Positions 9,494 to 20,115 of a stretch of 64,000 nucleotides of DNA are shown here, in pieces. Positions within the stretch are counted from its first letter, which is position 1. Every line of letters starts with the position of its first letter. The translations under genes and the position numbers were made by a program. A model generated the notes under the pieces. That model saw nothing but the letters and a program-made list of their open reading frames with translations, ran no database searches and was not told where the DNA came from. Source of the stretch: Exiguobacterium sp. Leaf196 (GTDB lineage: Bacteria > Bacillota > Bacilli > Exiguobacteriales > Exiguobacteriaceae); NCBI RefSeq assembly GCF_001423965.1, contig NZ_LMPV01000006.1, positions 372,001 to 436,000 on the forward strand, written 5' to 3'.

Positions 9494-9787
9494 TTAGTCT
9501 AACTGATCTTCGAGCGTGTTAAAGACTTCTTCGATTTCATCCCAAGTCGCTGTATCGTCTTCGTCGATTGGTACGAGGTTGAAGTCGTTGTCTCCATCAC
9601 CGTATTCGTCGAGTTCGTAAACGAAGATATCGACTTCTTCTGCTTCGTCATAATCTGCTCCGATTGGCTCGAGGAAGATGTATGTCTTGCTCGAACGTGG
9701 GCTTTCATAACGCAGACGTTCTACGAATTCGAAATCATTTCCTTCGCCGTCCGGAATTACGTAACGTGTTGGCTCATTCTGTTGCAT
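9494..9787 (-). CDS. DUF1292 protein, second tandem copy
   Basis: 97 residues, strongly acidic with few basic residues. It belongs to the DUF1292 (YrzB) family, small cytoplasmic proteins of Firmicutes without an assigned function. Like the preceding gene it has the pattern PDGEGNDFEF, KTYIFLEPIG, DEYGDGDNDF and TWDEIEEVF, so the two are a tandem duplication. The ATG at 9787 overlaps the end of the first copy by 14 bases and has GGAG 10 bases upstream. It is last in the alaS operon and is followed by a strong terminator. Confidence 0.85.
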   Translation of the reverse strand: MQQNEPTRYVIPDGEGNDFEFVERLRYESPRSSKTYIFLEPIGADYDEAEEVDIFVYELDEYGDGDNDFNLVPIDEDDTATWDEIEEVFNTLEDQLD

Positions 9788-10061
9788 CAGTGATCCGCTC
9801 CTTTAACGCAAGCTCGAGTTCATCCCAAGTTTGCTCATCATTTTCATCGATCAGGCTCAATTCAAAATCATCTTCGCCTTCTCCATATTCATCGATCTCA
9901 CAGATGATTAGATCATCCGCTCCTTCGTCAGGGTTACCGATCATTTCAAGAAATAGATAGGTTTTTCCTGTCCGTTCACTCGAGTAACGGTACCATTCTT
10001 CGAAAAGATGTTCGCCGCCCTCTTCATCTGGAAAGAGATACTGACGTTTTTCTTCAGCCAT
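9774..10061 (-). CDS. DUF1292 protein, first tandem copy
   Basis: 95 residues from ATG at 10061, with GGGGGAG before it (an ATG at 10079 lies further up). Acidic DUF1292 family protein with PDEEGGEHLFEE, KTYLFLEMIG, DEYGEGEDDF and TWDELELAL, matching its downstream paralogue segment for segment. Function is unknown for the family; the genomic place after ireB and ruvX is conserved in Bacillales, where usually a single such gene (yrzB) is found. Confidence 0.87.
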   Translation of the reverse strand: MAEEKRQYLFPDEEGGEHLFEEWYRYSSERTGKTYLFLEMIGNPDEGADDLIICEIDEYGEGEDDFELSLIDENDEQTWDELELALKERITDATE

Positions 10062-10075
10062 CGGTTTCTCCCCCT

Positions 10076-10498
10076 TCATCGATTCGCCCGATCCAAATAC
10101 GATTGCAGGATCATGACGGCAGCCATCTTATCGATGACTTGTTTTCGTTTCTTGCGGCTGACATCGGCATCGATCAGCATCCGTTCTGCTTGCATCGTCG
10201 TCAACCGTTCATCCATGAAGACGACTTCAAGCCCAGTATGCTGTTCGATTTCCTTCGCAAAGGCTTCACTCGCCTCCGCACGGGGACCGATGGAACCGTT
10301 CATGTTTTTCGGAAGACCAATGACAAGGATTTCGACATTGTATGTCTCCATGATGACATCGAGCCGTTTGAAGGCTTCTGGGTAATCCGGTTCCGTCCAC
10401 TTGACCGTCTCGACACCTTGCGCCGTCCAGCCCATCAAGTCACTGACCGCTACCCCGATCGTCTTCGAACCGACGTCTAGTCCCATTGCACGTTTCAT
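10076..10498 (-). CDS. ruvX: Holliday junction resolvase-like nuclease YqgF/RuvX
   Basis: 140 residues, normal for the family. RNase H-fold enzyme: [16 protein letters not shown] holds the first catalytic Asp, followed by [11 protein letters not shown], and FMDERLTT with the later acidic residues, then ID at the end of [12 protein letters not shown]. In E. coli the family processes the 5' end of pre-16S rRNA; a role in recombination was proposed earlier. Its ATG overlaps the ireB stop by 4 bases, indicating translational coupling. Confidence 0.94.
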   Translation of the reverse strand: MKRAMGLDVGSKTIGVAVSDLMGWTAQGVETVKWTEPDYPEAFKRLDVIMETYNVEILVIGLPKNMNGSIGPRAEASEAFAKEIEQHTGLEVVFMDERLTTMQAERMLIDADVSRKKRKQVIDKMAAVMILQSYLDRANR

Positions 10499-10764
10499 TT
10501 TGAATTTCCACTCTCCGCCAAATAAGATTTCACGAGTTCTTCGAGCAATTCGTCACGTTCAATCTTACGAATTAAGTTACGTGCGTCATTATGACGAGGA
10601 ATGTAAGCAGGATCTCCAGATAGGAGATAGCCGACGATTTGGTTGATCGGATGATATCCTTTTTCTTCTAAAGCATGATAGACCGTCAACAACACATCCC
10701 GTGTCGCTGCTTTGTTATCGTCTTCTGGAAAGTTGAATTTCATCGTTTGATCCATCTGACTCAC
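10495..10764 (-). CDS. ireB: IreB family regulatory phosphoprotein (UPF0297)
   Basis: 89 residues from a GTG at 10764: GAGGTG ends six bases upstream, and the protein then begins [12 protein letters not shown], as family members do. IreB in Enterococcus is a substrate of the Ser/Thr kinase IreK and affects cephalosporin resistance; the B. subtilis homologue is YrzL. The protein shows the usual helical core [20 protein letters not shown] and [16 protein letters not shown]. Sits between alaS and ruvX, the standard Firmicutes arrangement. Confidence 0.93.
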   Translation of the reverse strand: MSQMDQTMKFNFPEDDNKAATRDVLLTVYHALEEKGYHPINQIVGYLLSGDPAYIPRHNDARNLIRKIERDELLEELVKSYLAESGNSK

Positions 10765-10798
10765 GTTCATCACCTCTTTCATATACACTACGTTTCTA

Positions 10799-13441
10799 TT
10801 ATGCCAGTGATTGCACGTATTGTGAAGCGTACGCAAGTGCTTCTTCTAATTTCGACGCATCTTTCCCACCAGCTTGAGCCATGTCAGGGCGACCGCCACC
10901 GCCACCACCGCAGCGTGTTGCGACTTCCTTGATCAATTTACCAGCATGATAGCCTTGGTCGATTAAATCTTTTGAAACGCTTGCGACGAGATTGACTTTT
11001 TCACCTTGCGCACTACCGAGAACAATGATTGCTGATCCGAGTGAGCTCTTCAACTCATCCATCATACCGCGAAGGGCATCCATATCTGAGACGTCGACAC
11101 GTTTCGCAAGCACACGTACGCCGTTGATTTCCTCAACATCGTCCTTTAGTGAAGCAGCTTCGATGTTCGCAAGTTTTGCTTGCAACGATTCGTTCGCCCG
11201 TTCCGTCTCACGAAGTTGTTGTTGCAGTGCTTCGATACGAACTGGAACTTCCGTCGTTTTCGTTTTCAAGACAGCTGCTGCTTGTTCGAGTGTTTCTAAG
11301 TGTTGATTCATCACACGATACGCGCCTGCACCTGTCACGGCTTCGATCCGGCGTGTACCTGCACCGATCCCAGACTCTGAGACGATCTTGAACAGACCGA
11401 TCTCTGCAGTGTTTCCGACGTGGATTCCGCCACACAATTCAATCGAGTATGTGCCTGCTGAGACGACACGGACCGTTTCCCCGTACTTCTCACCGAACAA
11501 TGCCATCGCGCCTTTTGCTTTTGCATCAGCGATGTTCATCTCTTCGATATCAACCGGTAATGATGCCCAGATCGCTTGGTTGACGTCTTGTTCGATTTTT
11601 GTCAACTCTTCTTGTGTCACTGCACCGAAGTGTGAGAAGTCGAAGCGGAGACGTTCTGGAGAAACGAGTGATCCCGCTTGGTTGACGTGTGTTCCGAGCG
11701 TGTCTTTCAATGCTTTATGAAGCAAGTGTGTTGCCGTATGGTTTTTCGTGACGGCTTTACGTTCTGCTGCTTCGACGTTTGCAACGACGTCTGCAGCTTC
11801 CGTTGCGATTCCTGTACGGACGATGACCGTATGCAAGTTTTGACCGTTTGGTGCCTTTTGAACATCTTTGACATCAAGAACGAAGTCTTTGCCTTCGATT
11901 GTTCCTGTATCCGCTACTTCACCACCACTTTCAGCGTAGAACGGCGTGATATCGAGAATGACTTGCGCTTCTTCACCAGCAGCCACTTCTGTGACTCGTT
12001 CTCCATCATGCAACAATGCGATGATTTTTGCATCCGCCTTAAGGTCGGTATAGCCGACGAACGTACTTTTATCTTTTAGTGTCGAGAGGACTTCCGATTG
12101 TTGTTGCATCGAACCGCTCTCTTCACGTGCTGCCCGCGCACGTTGACGTTGCGCGTCCATCGCTTGTTTGAAGCCTTCTTCATCAACAGACATCTGATGA
12201 TCTTCCGCATACTCAACTGTCAATTCGAGTGGGAAACCATACGTGTCATACAAACGGAACGCATCTTCGCCACTGATGATGTGCTCACCGTTTGCCTTAG
12301 ACGTCTGAGCGACCGTGTTCAAGATTGCAAGACCGTCATGAAGCGTCTCATGGAAACGTTCTTCTTCGTTTTTAATGACGCGTTTGATGAAGTCCGCTTT
12401 TTCCGGAACTTGTGGGTAGAAGTCGACCATGACATTTCCAACCGTATCAACGAGTTCATACATGAACGGACGTTCGATCCCAAGCATCTTCGCATAACGA
12501 ACCGCACGGCGTAGTAAACGACGAAGGACATATCCACGTCCTTCATTCGAAGGAAGAGCCCCATCACCGATCGCAAATGATACAGTACGGATGTGGTCTG
12601 CGATGACTTTGAATGCTACATCAAGTTTCGAATCATCACGGTAGATCTTGCCGCTGATTTCTTCTGTCTTATGAATGATCGGCATGAACAGATCCGTATC
12701 GAAGTTCGTCGGCACGTCCTGCATGACACACGCCATCCGTTCGAGTCCCATCCCAGTATCGATGTTTTTACGCGGAAGTTCCGTGTAGTTGCCGTGTCCG
12801 TCGTGGTTGTACTGACTGAAGACGATATTCCAGATCTCGAGATAGCGTTCGTTTTCGCCACCTGGATAAAGTTCTGAATCGTTCGGATCGTCTCCGAAAG
12901 CTGGACCACGATCGAAGAAGATTTCCGTATTCGGACCAGATGGACCTTCACCGATTTCCCAGAAGTTATCTTCAAGCGGAATGATCCGCTCAGCCGGTAC
13001 GCCGAGTTCAAGCCAGATTTGACGCGCTGCATCATCTTCCGGATGAATCGTGACCGAAAGACGTTCTGGGTCAAGACCGTACCAGTCATCACTCGTCAAG
13101 AGTTCCCAACCCCATTTGATTGCATCTTCACGGAAATAATCACCGACAGAGAAGTTTCCAAGCATCTCGAAGAACGTATGGTGACGCGCTGTTTTCCCGA
13201 CGTTTTCGATATCGTTCGTCCGGATTGATTTTTGTGCGTTGACGATACGTGGATTATCAGGAATGACACGACCATCAAAATATTTCTTGAGTGTTGCAAC
13301 ACCCGAGTTGATCCACAAGAGCGATGGATCCTCGACCGGCACGAGTGAAGCACTCGGTTCGATCGCATGCCCTTTGCTTTGGAAGAAATCAAGATACATC
13401 TGACGGATTTGTGCACCCGTTAATGGTTTTAGAGCTTTCAT
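10799..13441 (-). CDS. alaS: Alanine--tRNA ligase
   Basis: 880 residues. Class II synthetase that charges tRNA-Ala and edits Ser/Gly errors. Order: catalytic core (motif 2 around [15 protein letters not shown] near 83-97), tRNA recognition, editing domain with the zinc motif [11 protein letters not shown] and CGGIHV, and a C-terminal C-Ala domain with a poly-Gly loop [18 protein letters not shown] at 13441 follows GGAGG. It heads the ireB-ruvX-DUF1292 operon, and its expression is set by an alanine T-box leader. Confidence 0.97.
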   Translation of the reverse strand: MKALKPLTGAQIRQMYLDFFQSKGHAIEPSASLVPVEDPSLLWINSGVATLKKYFDGRVIPDNPRIVNAQKSIRTNDIENVGKTARHHTFFEMLGNFSVGDYFREDAIKWGWELLTSDDWYGLDPERLSVTIHPEDDAARQIWLELGVPAERIIPLEDNFWEIGEGPSGPNTEIFFDRGPAFGDDPNDSELYPGGENERYLEIWNIVFSQYNHDGHGNYTELPRKNIDTGMGLERMACVMQDVPTNFDTDLFMPIIHKTEEISGKIYRDDSKLDVAFKVIADHIRTVSFAIGDGALPSNEGRGYVLRRLLRRAVRYAKMLGIERPFMYELVDTVGNVMVDFYPQVPEKADFIKRVIKNEEERFHETLHDGLAILNTVAQTSKANGEHIISGEDAFRLYDTYGFPLELTVEYAEDHQMSVDEEGFKQAMDAQRQRARAAREESGSMQQQSEVLSTLKDKSTFVGYTDLKADAKIIALLHDGERVTEVAAGEEAQVILDITPFYAESGGEVADTGTIEGKDFVLDVKDVQKAPNGQNLHTVIVRTGIATEAADVVANVEAAERKAVTKNHTATHLLHKALKDTLGTHVNQAGSLVSPERLRFDFSHFGAVTQEELTKIEQDVNQAIWASLPVDIEEMNIADAKAKGAMALFGEKYGETVRVVSAGTYSIELCGGIHVGNTAEIGLFKIVSESGIGAGTRRIEAVTGAGAYRVMNQHLETLEQAAAVLKTKTTEVPVRIEALQQQLRETERANESLQAKLANIEAASLKDDVEEINGVRVLAKRVDVSDMDALRGMMDELKSSLGSAIIVLGSAQGEKVNLVASVSKDLIDQGYHAGKLIKEVATRCGGGGGGRPDMAQAGGKDASKLEEALAYASQYVQSLA

Positions 13442-13477
13442 GAACAGTTACCTCCATTGGTTTTATTTGGACGCAAA

Positions 13478-13720
13478 AAAGCGATGCTTTCATCCCTGAA
13501 AAGGGACGAAAGCATCGCTTCCGTGGTACCACCCTCGTTCGTAAGCAACCTATTGCCTACCTCGAACATCTGATAACGGGGATGACCCGCAGGTGTTTAC
13601 ACCCGACTCCGGAAGGAGCTTCAAAGGGACTCGAGAAAGTGATTGCAGCAGACTCACTTCTCTCTGGACTCGAGTTTTCCTTTTACTTATCTTCCATCAA
13701 CGTGTTACGTCCATTCATCT
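13478..13720 (-). promoter_or_regulatory. T-box leader of alaS, candidate Ala (GCU) specifier
   Basis: This fills most of the 310-base gap before alaS. On the minus strand it holds a stem I region with AGAGAGAAGTGA, the T-box sequence AGGGTGGTACCACGG (about 13522-13537), and a terminator stem AGCGATGCTTTC/GAAAGCATCGCT followed by TTTTTTG (13478-13521). In the 3' side of the specifier loop TGAAGCTCCTTCCGGAG carries GCT at 13617-13619, an alanine codon. Uncharged tRNA-Ala should stabilise the antiterminator and let transcription enter alaS. The codon choice is read by alignment with the hisS leader below. Confidence 0.9.
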
Positions 13721-13726
13721 ATCGTG

Positions 13727-13755
13727 ATTATTACCTATCGAACAGCATCCGTCAA
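13727..13755 (-). promoter_or_regulatory. Promoter of the alaS T-box operon
   Basis: Minus-strand TTGACG (13750-13755), 17 bases, AATAAT (13727-13732); both 5/6. It overlaps the last codons of recD2. Confidence 0.65.
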
Positions 13756-15977
13756 GTCTTTGTCACCCCACCGAGTCGTTCGATCAATCGTGTTCGGCGC
13801 CGGGGTTCCTCTTCTTGCGACGCTTTATGGAACGCACGCGGATCACCGAATAATAACAAACTTGATTTTGCCCGAGTAACTGCCGTATAAATTAAATTTC
13901 GGGAATGTTTGAACGCCCCCGTGAAATAGACTGGCATCAAGACGATCGGAAACTCAGATCCTTGCGCTTTGTGGATCGTAATCGCATAGGCGTGCGTGAA
14001 TTGATCCCAATCACTCCGGTTGTACTCGACCTCCGTCTGATCGAACCGGGCGATGATTTTATCGACTTTATCGACATTCTCTTTAGCGAAGAAGATATTG
14101 ACGATTTCGCCGATATCTCCGTTATAGACGTTTTCTTCCGCATTGTTGACGAGCTGGAGAATCTTGTCCCCGGTCCGGTAAATCCGCGTCCCTTGTTTGA
14201 CTTCCCGTTTCTTCGGTTCCTCCGGGTTATAGACGCGTTGCAAGGCGACATTCAATTCGTCGATCCCGACCTGACCCCGGTAGGTCGGCGCGAGTACCTG
14301 GACATCGAATTTCGAGTAGCCTTTTGCGAGCGCTTTTTCCGCGAAGGCCGAGATGCCCCGTAACGTCTCTTGCGGAGACGCAGTGTAGAAGCGGCGATCC
14401 GCAAGGGGTGATAACAAATCAGCAGACGTCGTCCGGTTCTTCAAATCGTGCGCAAGACGCAATATCGAAGAATCTTCTGCTTGACGATGGACGACGTTCA
14501 AACGGACGACGGGAATTCCTTCCGTATCCATCAAGTCTGCCAGCACCTGTCCTGGACCGACGGATGGCAATTGATCGCGGTCACCGACGAACAAGATCTT
14601 CATGCCGTTCGGGACGGCGCGAAGCAAACTCGATAACAAGTAGATATCAATCATCGACGATTCATCGATGATCAGTACTTTTCCCGTGATCGGCTGATCC
14701 TCATTCAGTTGAAAGTTCGTTCCGTCATACTTTAAGAGACGGTGAATCGTCATCGCCGGTACATCTGTTGCTTCCGATAGACGTTTAGCGGCACGTCCCG
14801 TCGGTGCAACAAGGACGTATGGATAGACATCCCCTGTCTTGACGCGACTCTTCTCAAGCGGCCAGTCATGAATTTCTTGCAAGGCATGTAAAATTCCCTT
14901 GATGACAGTCGTCTTACCGGTACCCGGTCCACCAGTCAAGACCATCAGCGGTGCTTTGACCGCTAACTCGATCGCTTCTCGCTGTTGCGCAGCATATTCC
15001 ATGCCAAACTGTTCTTCGAGGTGACCAATTGCTTCAAGGATCGTCGCGACATCGACTTCTTGTTCGGCACCGTTTGCCATGACGCGTGCTAGTTCCTTCG
15101 CCGCGCGGACTTCCGCATAAAAGATCGTCGGTAAATACAAGCAACCTTCTTCAAGCTTGACCTTATCTTCAGCGAGCAACAGTTCGATCGCTTGTTCTAG
15201 CCGCTCTCCCGGATCCTCCCCTAGCAGACGGGGTGCCCGTTGCAATAGCGAGTCGACCGTCGCGAAGGCATGTCCCTCGCCCGCTTCTTGTTCTAATATA
15301 TGCATGATCGAAGCAGCGACACGCTCCGGGTGTAATCCGACAAGTCCGAGGTGCGCGGCAATATGATCGGCTGTCTTAAAGCCAATCCCGTTTACTTCAT
15401 ACATCAAGGAATACGGATTCTCCCGAATCCGTGCCATGGCGTCGCCCTCGTACGCGGCATAGATCTTTGCCGCTAGCTTCGGTGTGACATCAAACGGTGC
15501 TAAGAACAGCATCAACTGATCGACACCGTATAGCGTCGCGAGTCGATTCAATATGATGTCTGCTTGTTTTTGTTTTAACCCAGGCACCTGATTCAGTACC
15601 CGTTCATCCTTTAATATGAGATCCACTGCGTCTTCTCCAAGAGCATCGACGATATTTTTCGCTGTTTTCGGACCAATGCCGGTGAACGAACCATTCGTCA
15701 AGAAGCGGATCGTCGCATGTTTAGTCATCGGAACCGATCGGCGAATCAGCTCCGCCTTCAGTTGTTTTCCGAAGCGAGGATGATCAACGAGACGACCGAA
15801 TGCTTGATACGTCCCTCCGAGTTCGATTCCGACTCCTGTACCCGTAATGACGAGCTCGGTCTCTTTTAATTCAAAGTTCTTTTCTTTGACAGCGACCAGT
15901 ACAATGGAGTGTGCTTCCTCTTCAGAAGAAAAGAGCACACGTTTGACGCGCCCGACGACTTGATGGGGGTGCTCCAT
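13752..15977 (-). CDS. recD2: ATP-dependent RecD-like DNA helicase (RecD2)
   Basis: 741 residues from ATG at 15977 (an adjacent GTG at 15980 is also possible). Superfamily 1B 5'-3' helicase of the RecBC-independent RecD2 type: N-terminal OB/HhH region (GIGPKTAKNI and VNGIGFKTAD hairpins, 1-220), Walker A LTGGPGTGKTTVI at about 345, IIDESSM, GDRDQLPSVGPG, and a C-terminal motif YAITIHKAQGSEF. Acts in DNA repair and replication fork maintenance. In Bacillus it directly follows the TPR gene; here a VOC gene is inserted on the other strand. Confidence 0.95.
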   Translation of the reverse strand: MEHPHQVVGRVKRVLFSSEEEAHSIVLVAVKEKNFELKETELVITGTGVGIELGGTYQAFGRLVDHPRFGKQLKAELIRRSVPMTKHATIRFLTNGSFTGIGPKTAKNIVDALGEDAVDLILKDERVLNQVPGLKQKQADIILNRLATLYGVDQLMLFLAPFDVTPKLAAKIYAAYEGDAMARIRENPYSLMYEVNGIGFKTADHIAAHLGLVGLHPERVAASIMHILEQEAGEGHAFATVDSLLQRAPRLLGEDPGERLEQAIELLLAEDKVKLEEGCLYLPTIFYAEVRAAKELARVMANGAEQEVDVATILEAIGHLEEQFGMEYAAQQREAIELAVKAPLMVLTGGPGTGKTTVIKGILHALQEIHDWPLEKSRVKTGDVYPYVLVAPTGRAAKRLSEATDVPAMTIHRLLKYDGTNFQLNEDQPITGKVLIIDESSMIDIYLLSSLLRAVPNGMKILFVGDRDQLPSVGPGQVLADLMDTEGIPVVRLNVVHRQAEDSSILRLAHDLKNRTTSADLLSPLADRRFYTASPQETLRGISAFAEKALAKGYSKFDVQVLAPTYRGQVGIDELNVALQRVYNPEEPKKREVKQGTRIYRTGDKILQLVNNAEENVYNGDIGEIVNIFFAKENVDKVDKIIARFDQTEVEYNRSDWDQFTHAYAITIHKAQGSEFPIVLMPVYFTGAFKHSRNLIYTAVTRAKSSLLLFGDPRAFHKASQEEEPRRRTRLIERLGGVTKT

Positions 15978-16028
15978 CACTCCACCTTCTTTCTCTCTTT
16001 TTCATTCGCTGCTTTCATCATAGCATTC

Positions 16029-16054
16029 GTTTACCGGATTTTAAATCAGGGAAA
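16029..16054 (+). promoter_or_regulatory. Candidate sigma-B type promoter of the VOC gene
   Basis: GTTTAC (16029-16034), 14-base spacer and GGGAAA (16049-16054) fit the general stress consensus GTTTAA-N13/15-GGGWAW. The predicted start near 16061 leaves a 33-base leader before the ATG at 16094. No sigma-A pair of similar quality was seen here. Confidence 0.5.
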
Positions 16055-16093
16055 GATACCGTGAAACATTTCGTTAAGAGGAGGAGTTCAAGG

Positions 16094-16642
16094 ATGGCAC
16101 GTTTACCGATTGCAGGATTGTGTGAATTAGTACTTGAAGTCGAGGATATGGATCGCGCCCTTGGCTTTTGGAATGGGACACTTGGTATTCCGATTGTCGA
16201 GCAATGGGCACCTGAGGATGCTGAGCCGAGCAAAGAACAATCTAAACAAGATGGGGTCTGGGCAACGTGGCTCTACATTGGCGGCAACACCCGACTCGGT
16301 CTTTGGCTGAAACGGGACTTCACGATGGAAGAACGAACCGTTAAACATTTACCGGTCTCCGAATGGGATACGTTGTACGATGAAGGCGGAGTCCATGTCC
16401 ACTGCGCCTTTTACGTTGAGAAGGACGAGTTCCAGCAAGCCTTAAATCAGCTTCGGGAAGCTTCAATCACCGTGAAGCTCAGAGAATGGGATGAACAGGA
16501 GACCTCGAACCAAAAAGAGTATTCCGCTTATTTCAAGGATACAGAAAATAACGTCATCGAACTGTATACGAAAAACATGGATGAAGCCTATGAAGACTTT
16601 TCCGGACCTCCGCTTCGTGTCATCCGTGAAGTCGGGAATTAA
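16094..16642 (+). CDS. VOC (glyoxalase/bleomycin resistance) superfamily protein
   Basis: 182 residues from ATG at 16094, with GAGGAG seven bases upstream; an in-frame GTG at 16061 coincides with the predicted transcription start. Two beta-alpha-beta-beta-beta modules typical of the vicinal oxygen chelate fold: LVLEVEDMDRALGFWNGTLG opens the first, and HVHCAFYVEKDEF opens the second, with a late acidic residue in NNVIELYTKN. His and Glu at these places are usual metal ligands. Substrate unknown: it may be a dioxygenase, lyase or resistance protein. It stands alone on plus between recD2 and the TPR gene, so it looks inserted, and its promoter resembles sigma-B sites. Confidence 0.8.
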   Translation: MARLPIAGLCELVLEVEDMDRALGFWNGTLGIPIVEQWAPEDAEPSKEQSKQDGVWATWLYIGGNTRLGLWLKRDFTMEERTVKHLPVSEWDTLYDEGGVHVHCAFYVEKDEFQQALNQLREASITVKLREWDEQETSNQKEYSAYFKDTENNVIELYTKNMDEAYEDFSGPPLRVIREVGN

Positions 16643-16651
16643 ATACCATAC

Positions 16652-16686
16652 AAAAAAGACGACTCCTCCTGGAATCGTCTTTTTTT
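16652..16686. terminator. Bidirectional terminator between the VOC gene and the TPR gene
   Basis: AAAAAAGACGA (16652-16662) and TCGTCTTTTTTT (16675-16686) pair around a 12-base loop; A and T runs on both sides serve the convergent genes. Confidence 0.8.
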
Positions 16687-16689
16687 AGA

Positions 16690-17355
16690 TCAATCTGCTT
16701 GTTTTAATAACGCATCCATCTTCGCTTTTGCATCTCGTGCAAGCGCGTGTTCCGGCTGATAGGCAAGAACGGCTTCAAGTTCTGCATAACAGGCTTCCTG
16801 TTGACCGAGGAAGGCAAGAGCAATCGCATAATTGTATCGTGCATCTGTATGCGTTTCGTCAAGCATCAAGACATGCTCAAACATCTCGACCGCTTCTTCC
16901 AACTTCTCGTTTTGCGCTAAGGCAAGTCCGTATTGAAATGCGATCTCGATATCGACACCGTTTAGTTCTGACGCACGCTGTAAACGAGGTAAGCCGCGTA
17001 CTGGATCACCGAGTTTTTGATACGTCATCCCAAGCATGAAATGGAGATCCGCGTCGTCAAGTCCATATAACAACGCTGCCCGCAATGATTCCTCTGCTTC
17101 GACGAGTTTGTCGGCAGCAAAGAACAGAGCGCCTTTCGCATAATAGGCACTCGCAAACGTATTATCAATCATCAGTGCCCGGTCATAAAAACGAAGGGCA
17201 CGATCAGCGTCGTTCATCGATTGGAGTAATGTTCCAAGATTGACGTACGCCGTCGGATCTTTTGGGTTTTGTTCGATCGCATCATTAAAAGCTTGCGCTG
17301 CTAATTCATAATTTCCAGCTTCTAGATGCCGGAACCCTACTTCATTATAGTTCAT
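16690..17355 (-). CDS. Tetratricopeptide repeat protein (YrrB-like)
   Basis: 221 residues made almost wholly of TPR units of about 34 residues: GNYELAAQAFNDAIEQNPKD, DRALRFYDRALMID, KLVEAEESLRAALLYG, EKLEEAVEMFEHVLMLDE and so on, some six repeats. No signal peptide or membrane segment, so it is cytoplasmic and presumably a protein-binding scaffold. It follows mnmA by 13 bases, the same place as yrrB in Bacillus, and closes the cymR-desulfurase-mnmA operon. Partner unknown. Confidence 0.88.
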   Translation of the reverse strand: MNYNEVGFRHLEAGNYELAAQAFNDAIEQNPKDPTAYVNLGTLLQSMNDADRALRFYDRALMIDNTFASAYYAKGALFFAADKLVEAEESLRAALLYGLDDADLHFMLGMTYQKLGDPVRGLPRLQRASELNGVDIEIAFQYGLALAQNEKLEEAVEMFEHVLMLDETHTDARYNYAIALAFLGQQEACYAELEAVLAYQPEHALARDAKAKMDALLKQAD

Positions 17356-17368
17356 CTTCTTTTGCTCC

Positions 17369-18490
<1,122 letters not shown>

Positions 18491-18506
18491 TCATTTCACC
18501 TCTTAG

Positions 18507-19634
18507 TTAATTCTGAAACGATTTTACGACATCTTGCAAGGCTTGTGCGAGTAGTTCGACTTGCGCGAGCTCATTTCCGTGACCAAAACTGATCCGAACC
18601 GATGCCCGTGTCCGTTCATCTTCACCATACATCGCCGACAAGACATGCGAAGGCTCGACGGATCCTGCCGTACATGCACTCCCGCTCGATACAGCCATCT
18701 GGCGCATATCAAGCATGATCAAGAACGGTTCGATTTCAATTTGCGGGAAGTAAAGATTGAGGACATTCGGCAATCCTTCAACACCGTTGACTTCGTAAGT
18801 GATGCCACTTTCATCCAAGCGTGTTAGCAAAACGCTACGCAGTTGTTTGATGTGGTCCTGCTGTTGATCGCGCTCTGCGATCATCAGTTCGAGCGCTTTC
18901 GCTAAACCGACGATTCCCGGTACGTTCTCCGTACCAGCGCGACGCTTGCGTTCCTGTTCTCCGCCATACGTCTGCGTCGCTAATTTCACACCTGTCCGTA
19001 CATATAATAGCCCGATTCCTTTTGGACCATTGATTTTATGACCAGACGCGGATAAAAGATCGATCTGTAACGCTTCGACATCAATTGCTTGTTTTCCGAA
19101 CACTTGCACCGCGTCCGTATGGAACAAAATACCGCGTTCCCGTAAGAATTGACCAATTGCCGCAATCGGCTGGATCGTCCCGACTTCATTGTTGCCGAAC
19201 ATGATCGAGACAAGTGTCGTATCTTCCCGGACAGCTTCTTGCAAGGCATCCAATGAGACGACGCCTGTCGTTGGTACATCAAGATACGTGACGTCATAGC
19301 CTTGTTTTTCGAGCTCTTCGAAGGCGCGGAGCACGGCATGATGCTCAAAACGTGTCGTAATGAGATGATGTCCTTTTTCACGCGCTGCCTCTGCCGCACC
19401 AAAGATGGCATAGTTATCCGACTCCGTTCCACCACTTGTGAAAATCAGTTCGGTTGGTTTCGCGTTCAATTCTTGTGCGATCTGCCGACGTGCTTTGTCA
19501 ATCGCTGCACGAGCAGACCGACCAGCCGCATGGACACTCGATGGGTTACCATACTGTTCGAGCAAATAAGGCGTCATCGCCTCAAGGACTTCCGGACGCA
19601 TCGGCGTCGTCGCCGAATGGTCAAAGTAATTCAT
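18507..19634 (-). CDS. Cysteine desulfurase (YrvO/IscS type)
   Basis: 375 residues, PLP-dependent class V aminotransferase fold. NYFDHSATTPM at the N-terminus, PLP lysine in SASGHKINGPKG, and the persulfide cysteine in SSGSACTAGSVEPSHVL. The long active-site loop places it with the IscS/NifS group. It takes sulfur from cysteine and probably feeds MnmA, the next gene. Its start is 13 bases after the cymR stop. A second, shorter cysteine desulfurase in the window is linked to NAD synthesis. Confidence 0.95.
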   Translation of the reverse strand: MNYFDHSATTPMRPEVLEAMTPYLLEQYGNPSSVHAAGRSARAAIDKARRQIAQELNAKPTELIFTSGGTESDNYAIFGAAEAAREKGHHLITTRFEHHAVLRAFEELEKQGYDVTYLDVPTTGVVSLDALQEAVREDTTLVSIMFGNNEVGTIQPIAAIGQFLRERGILFHTDAVQVFGKQAIDVEALQIDLLSASGHKINGPKGIGLLYVRTGVKLATQTYGGEQERKRRAGTENVPGIVGLAKALELMIAERDQQQDHIKQLRSVLLTRLDESGITYEVNGVEGLPNVLNLYFPQIEIEPFLIMLDMRQMAVSSGSACTAGSVEPSHVLSAMYGEDERTRASVRISFGHGNELAQVELLAQALQDVVKSFQN

Positions 19635-19647
19635 TCGTTTTCACCTC

Positions 19648-20055
19648 TCAAATATAGAACATGTATCCTGTATCGTCTTCTTCCGCTAAGTCTTGTAGCG
19701 TCGTTGAATCGAGTACTTGATCGACTGCTTGTTGGATTTTATCCCACAGTTTGCGTTTCGTGACCTCGTCACACGCATCACCTTCAACGACAACGAGTGG
19801 TCCTTCAAGTAAGCGGATGATTTCACCCGCCGTGATGCTTTGCGCTTCACGACCGAGCTTATATCCGCCATAAGCGCCGCGGACGCTTTTGACGAGACCA
19901 CCATTACGAAGTGGTGCGATCAATTGCTCGAGGTAGTGTTCAGATAAGTCATACATCTGCGCGATTTTCTTTAAGGACAATGGTTTAGATTCAGCTTCTT
20001 TCGCGAGTGCGATCATGATCGTCAGACCATATCGCCCTTTCGTTGAGATTTTCAT
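19648..20055 (-). CDS. cymR: Rrf2 family regulator, CymR-like
   Basis: 135 residues from ATG at 20055 (an adjacent ATG at 20058 is equally possible). Begins MKISTKGRYGLTIMI like B. subtilis CymR; winged helix recognition part SEHYLEQLIAPLRNGGLVKSVRGAYGGY follows. The three-cysteine cluster of iron-sulfur Rrf2 proteins is absent; a single Cys is in EGDACDEV. CymR represses cysteine synthesis and uptake genes together with CysK. The place upstream of cysteine desulfurase and mnmA, divergent from rarA, matches Bacillus and supports this over other Rrf2 members. Confidence 0.9.
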   Translation of the reverse strand: MKISTKGRYGLTIMIALAKEAESKPLSLKKIAQMYDLSEHYLEQLIAPLRNGGLVKSVRGAYGGYKLGREAQSITAGEIIRLLEGPLVVVEGDACDEVTKRKLWDKIQQAVDQVLDSTTLQDLAEEDDTGYMFYI

Positions 20056-20115
20056 CATGCGAAGGATCATCCTTTCTAGTATAGTAGTAGCTAAAAGTGG
20101 AAGGAGCGTATGTGT

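Noticed and set aside
13582-13890. Plus-strand frames over the alaS leader and the end of recD2
   Set aside because: The region is explained by a T-box leader on the minus strand; no ribosome site or family resemblance.
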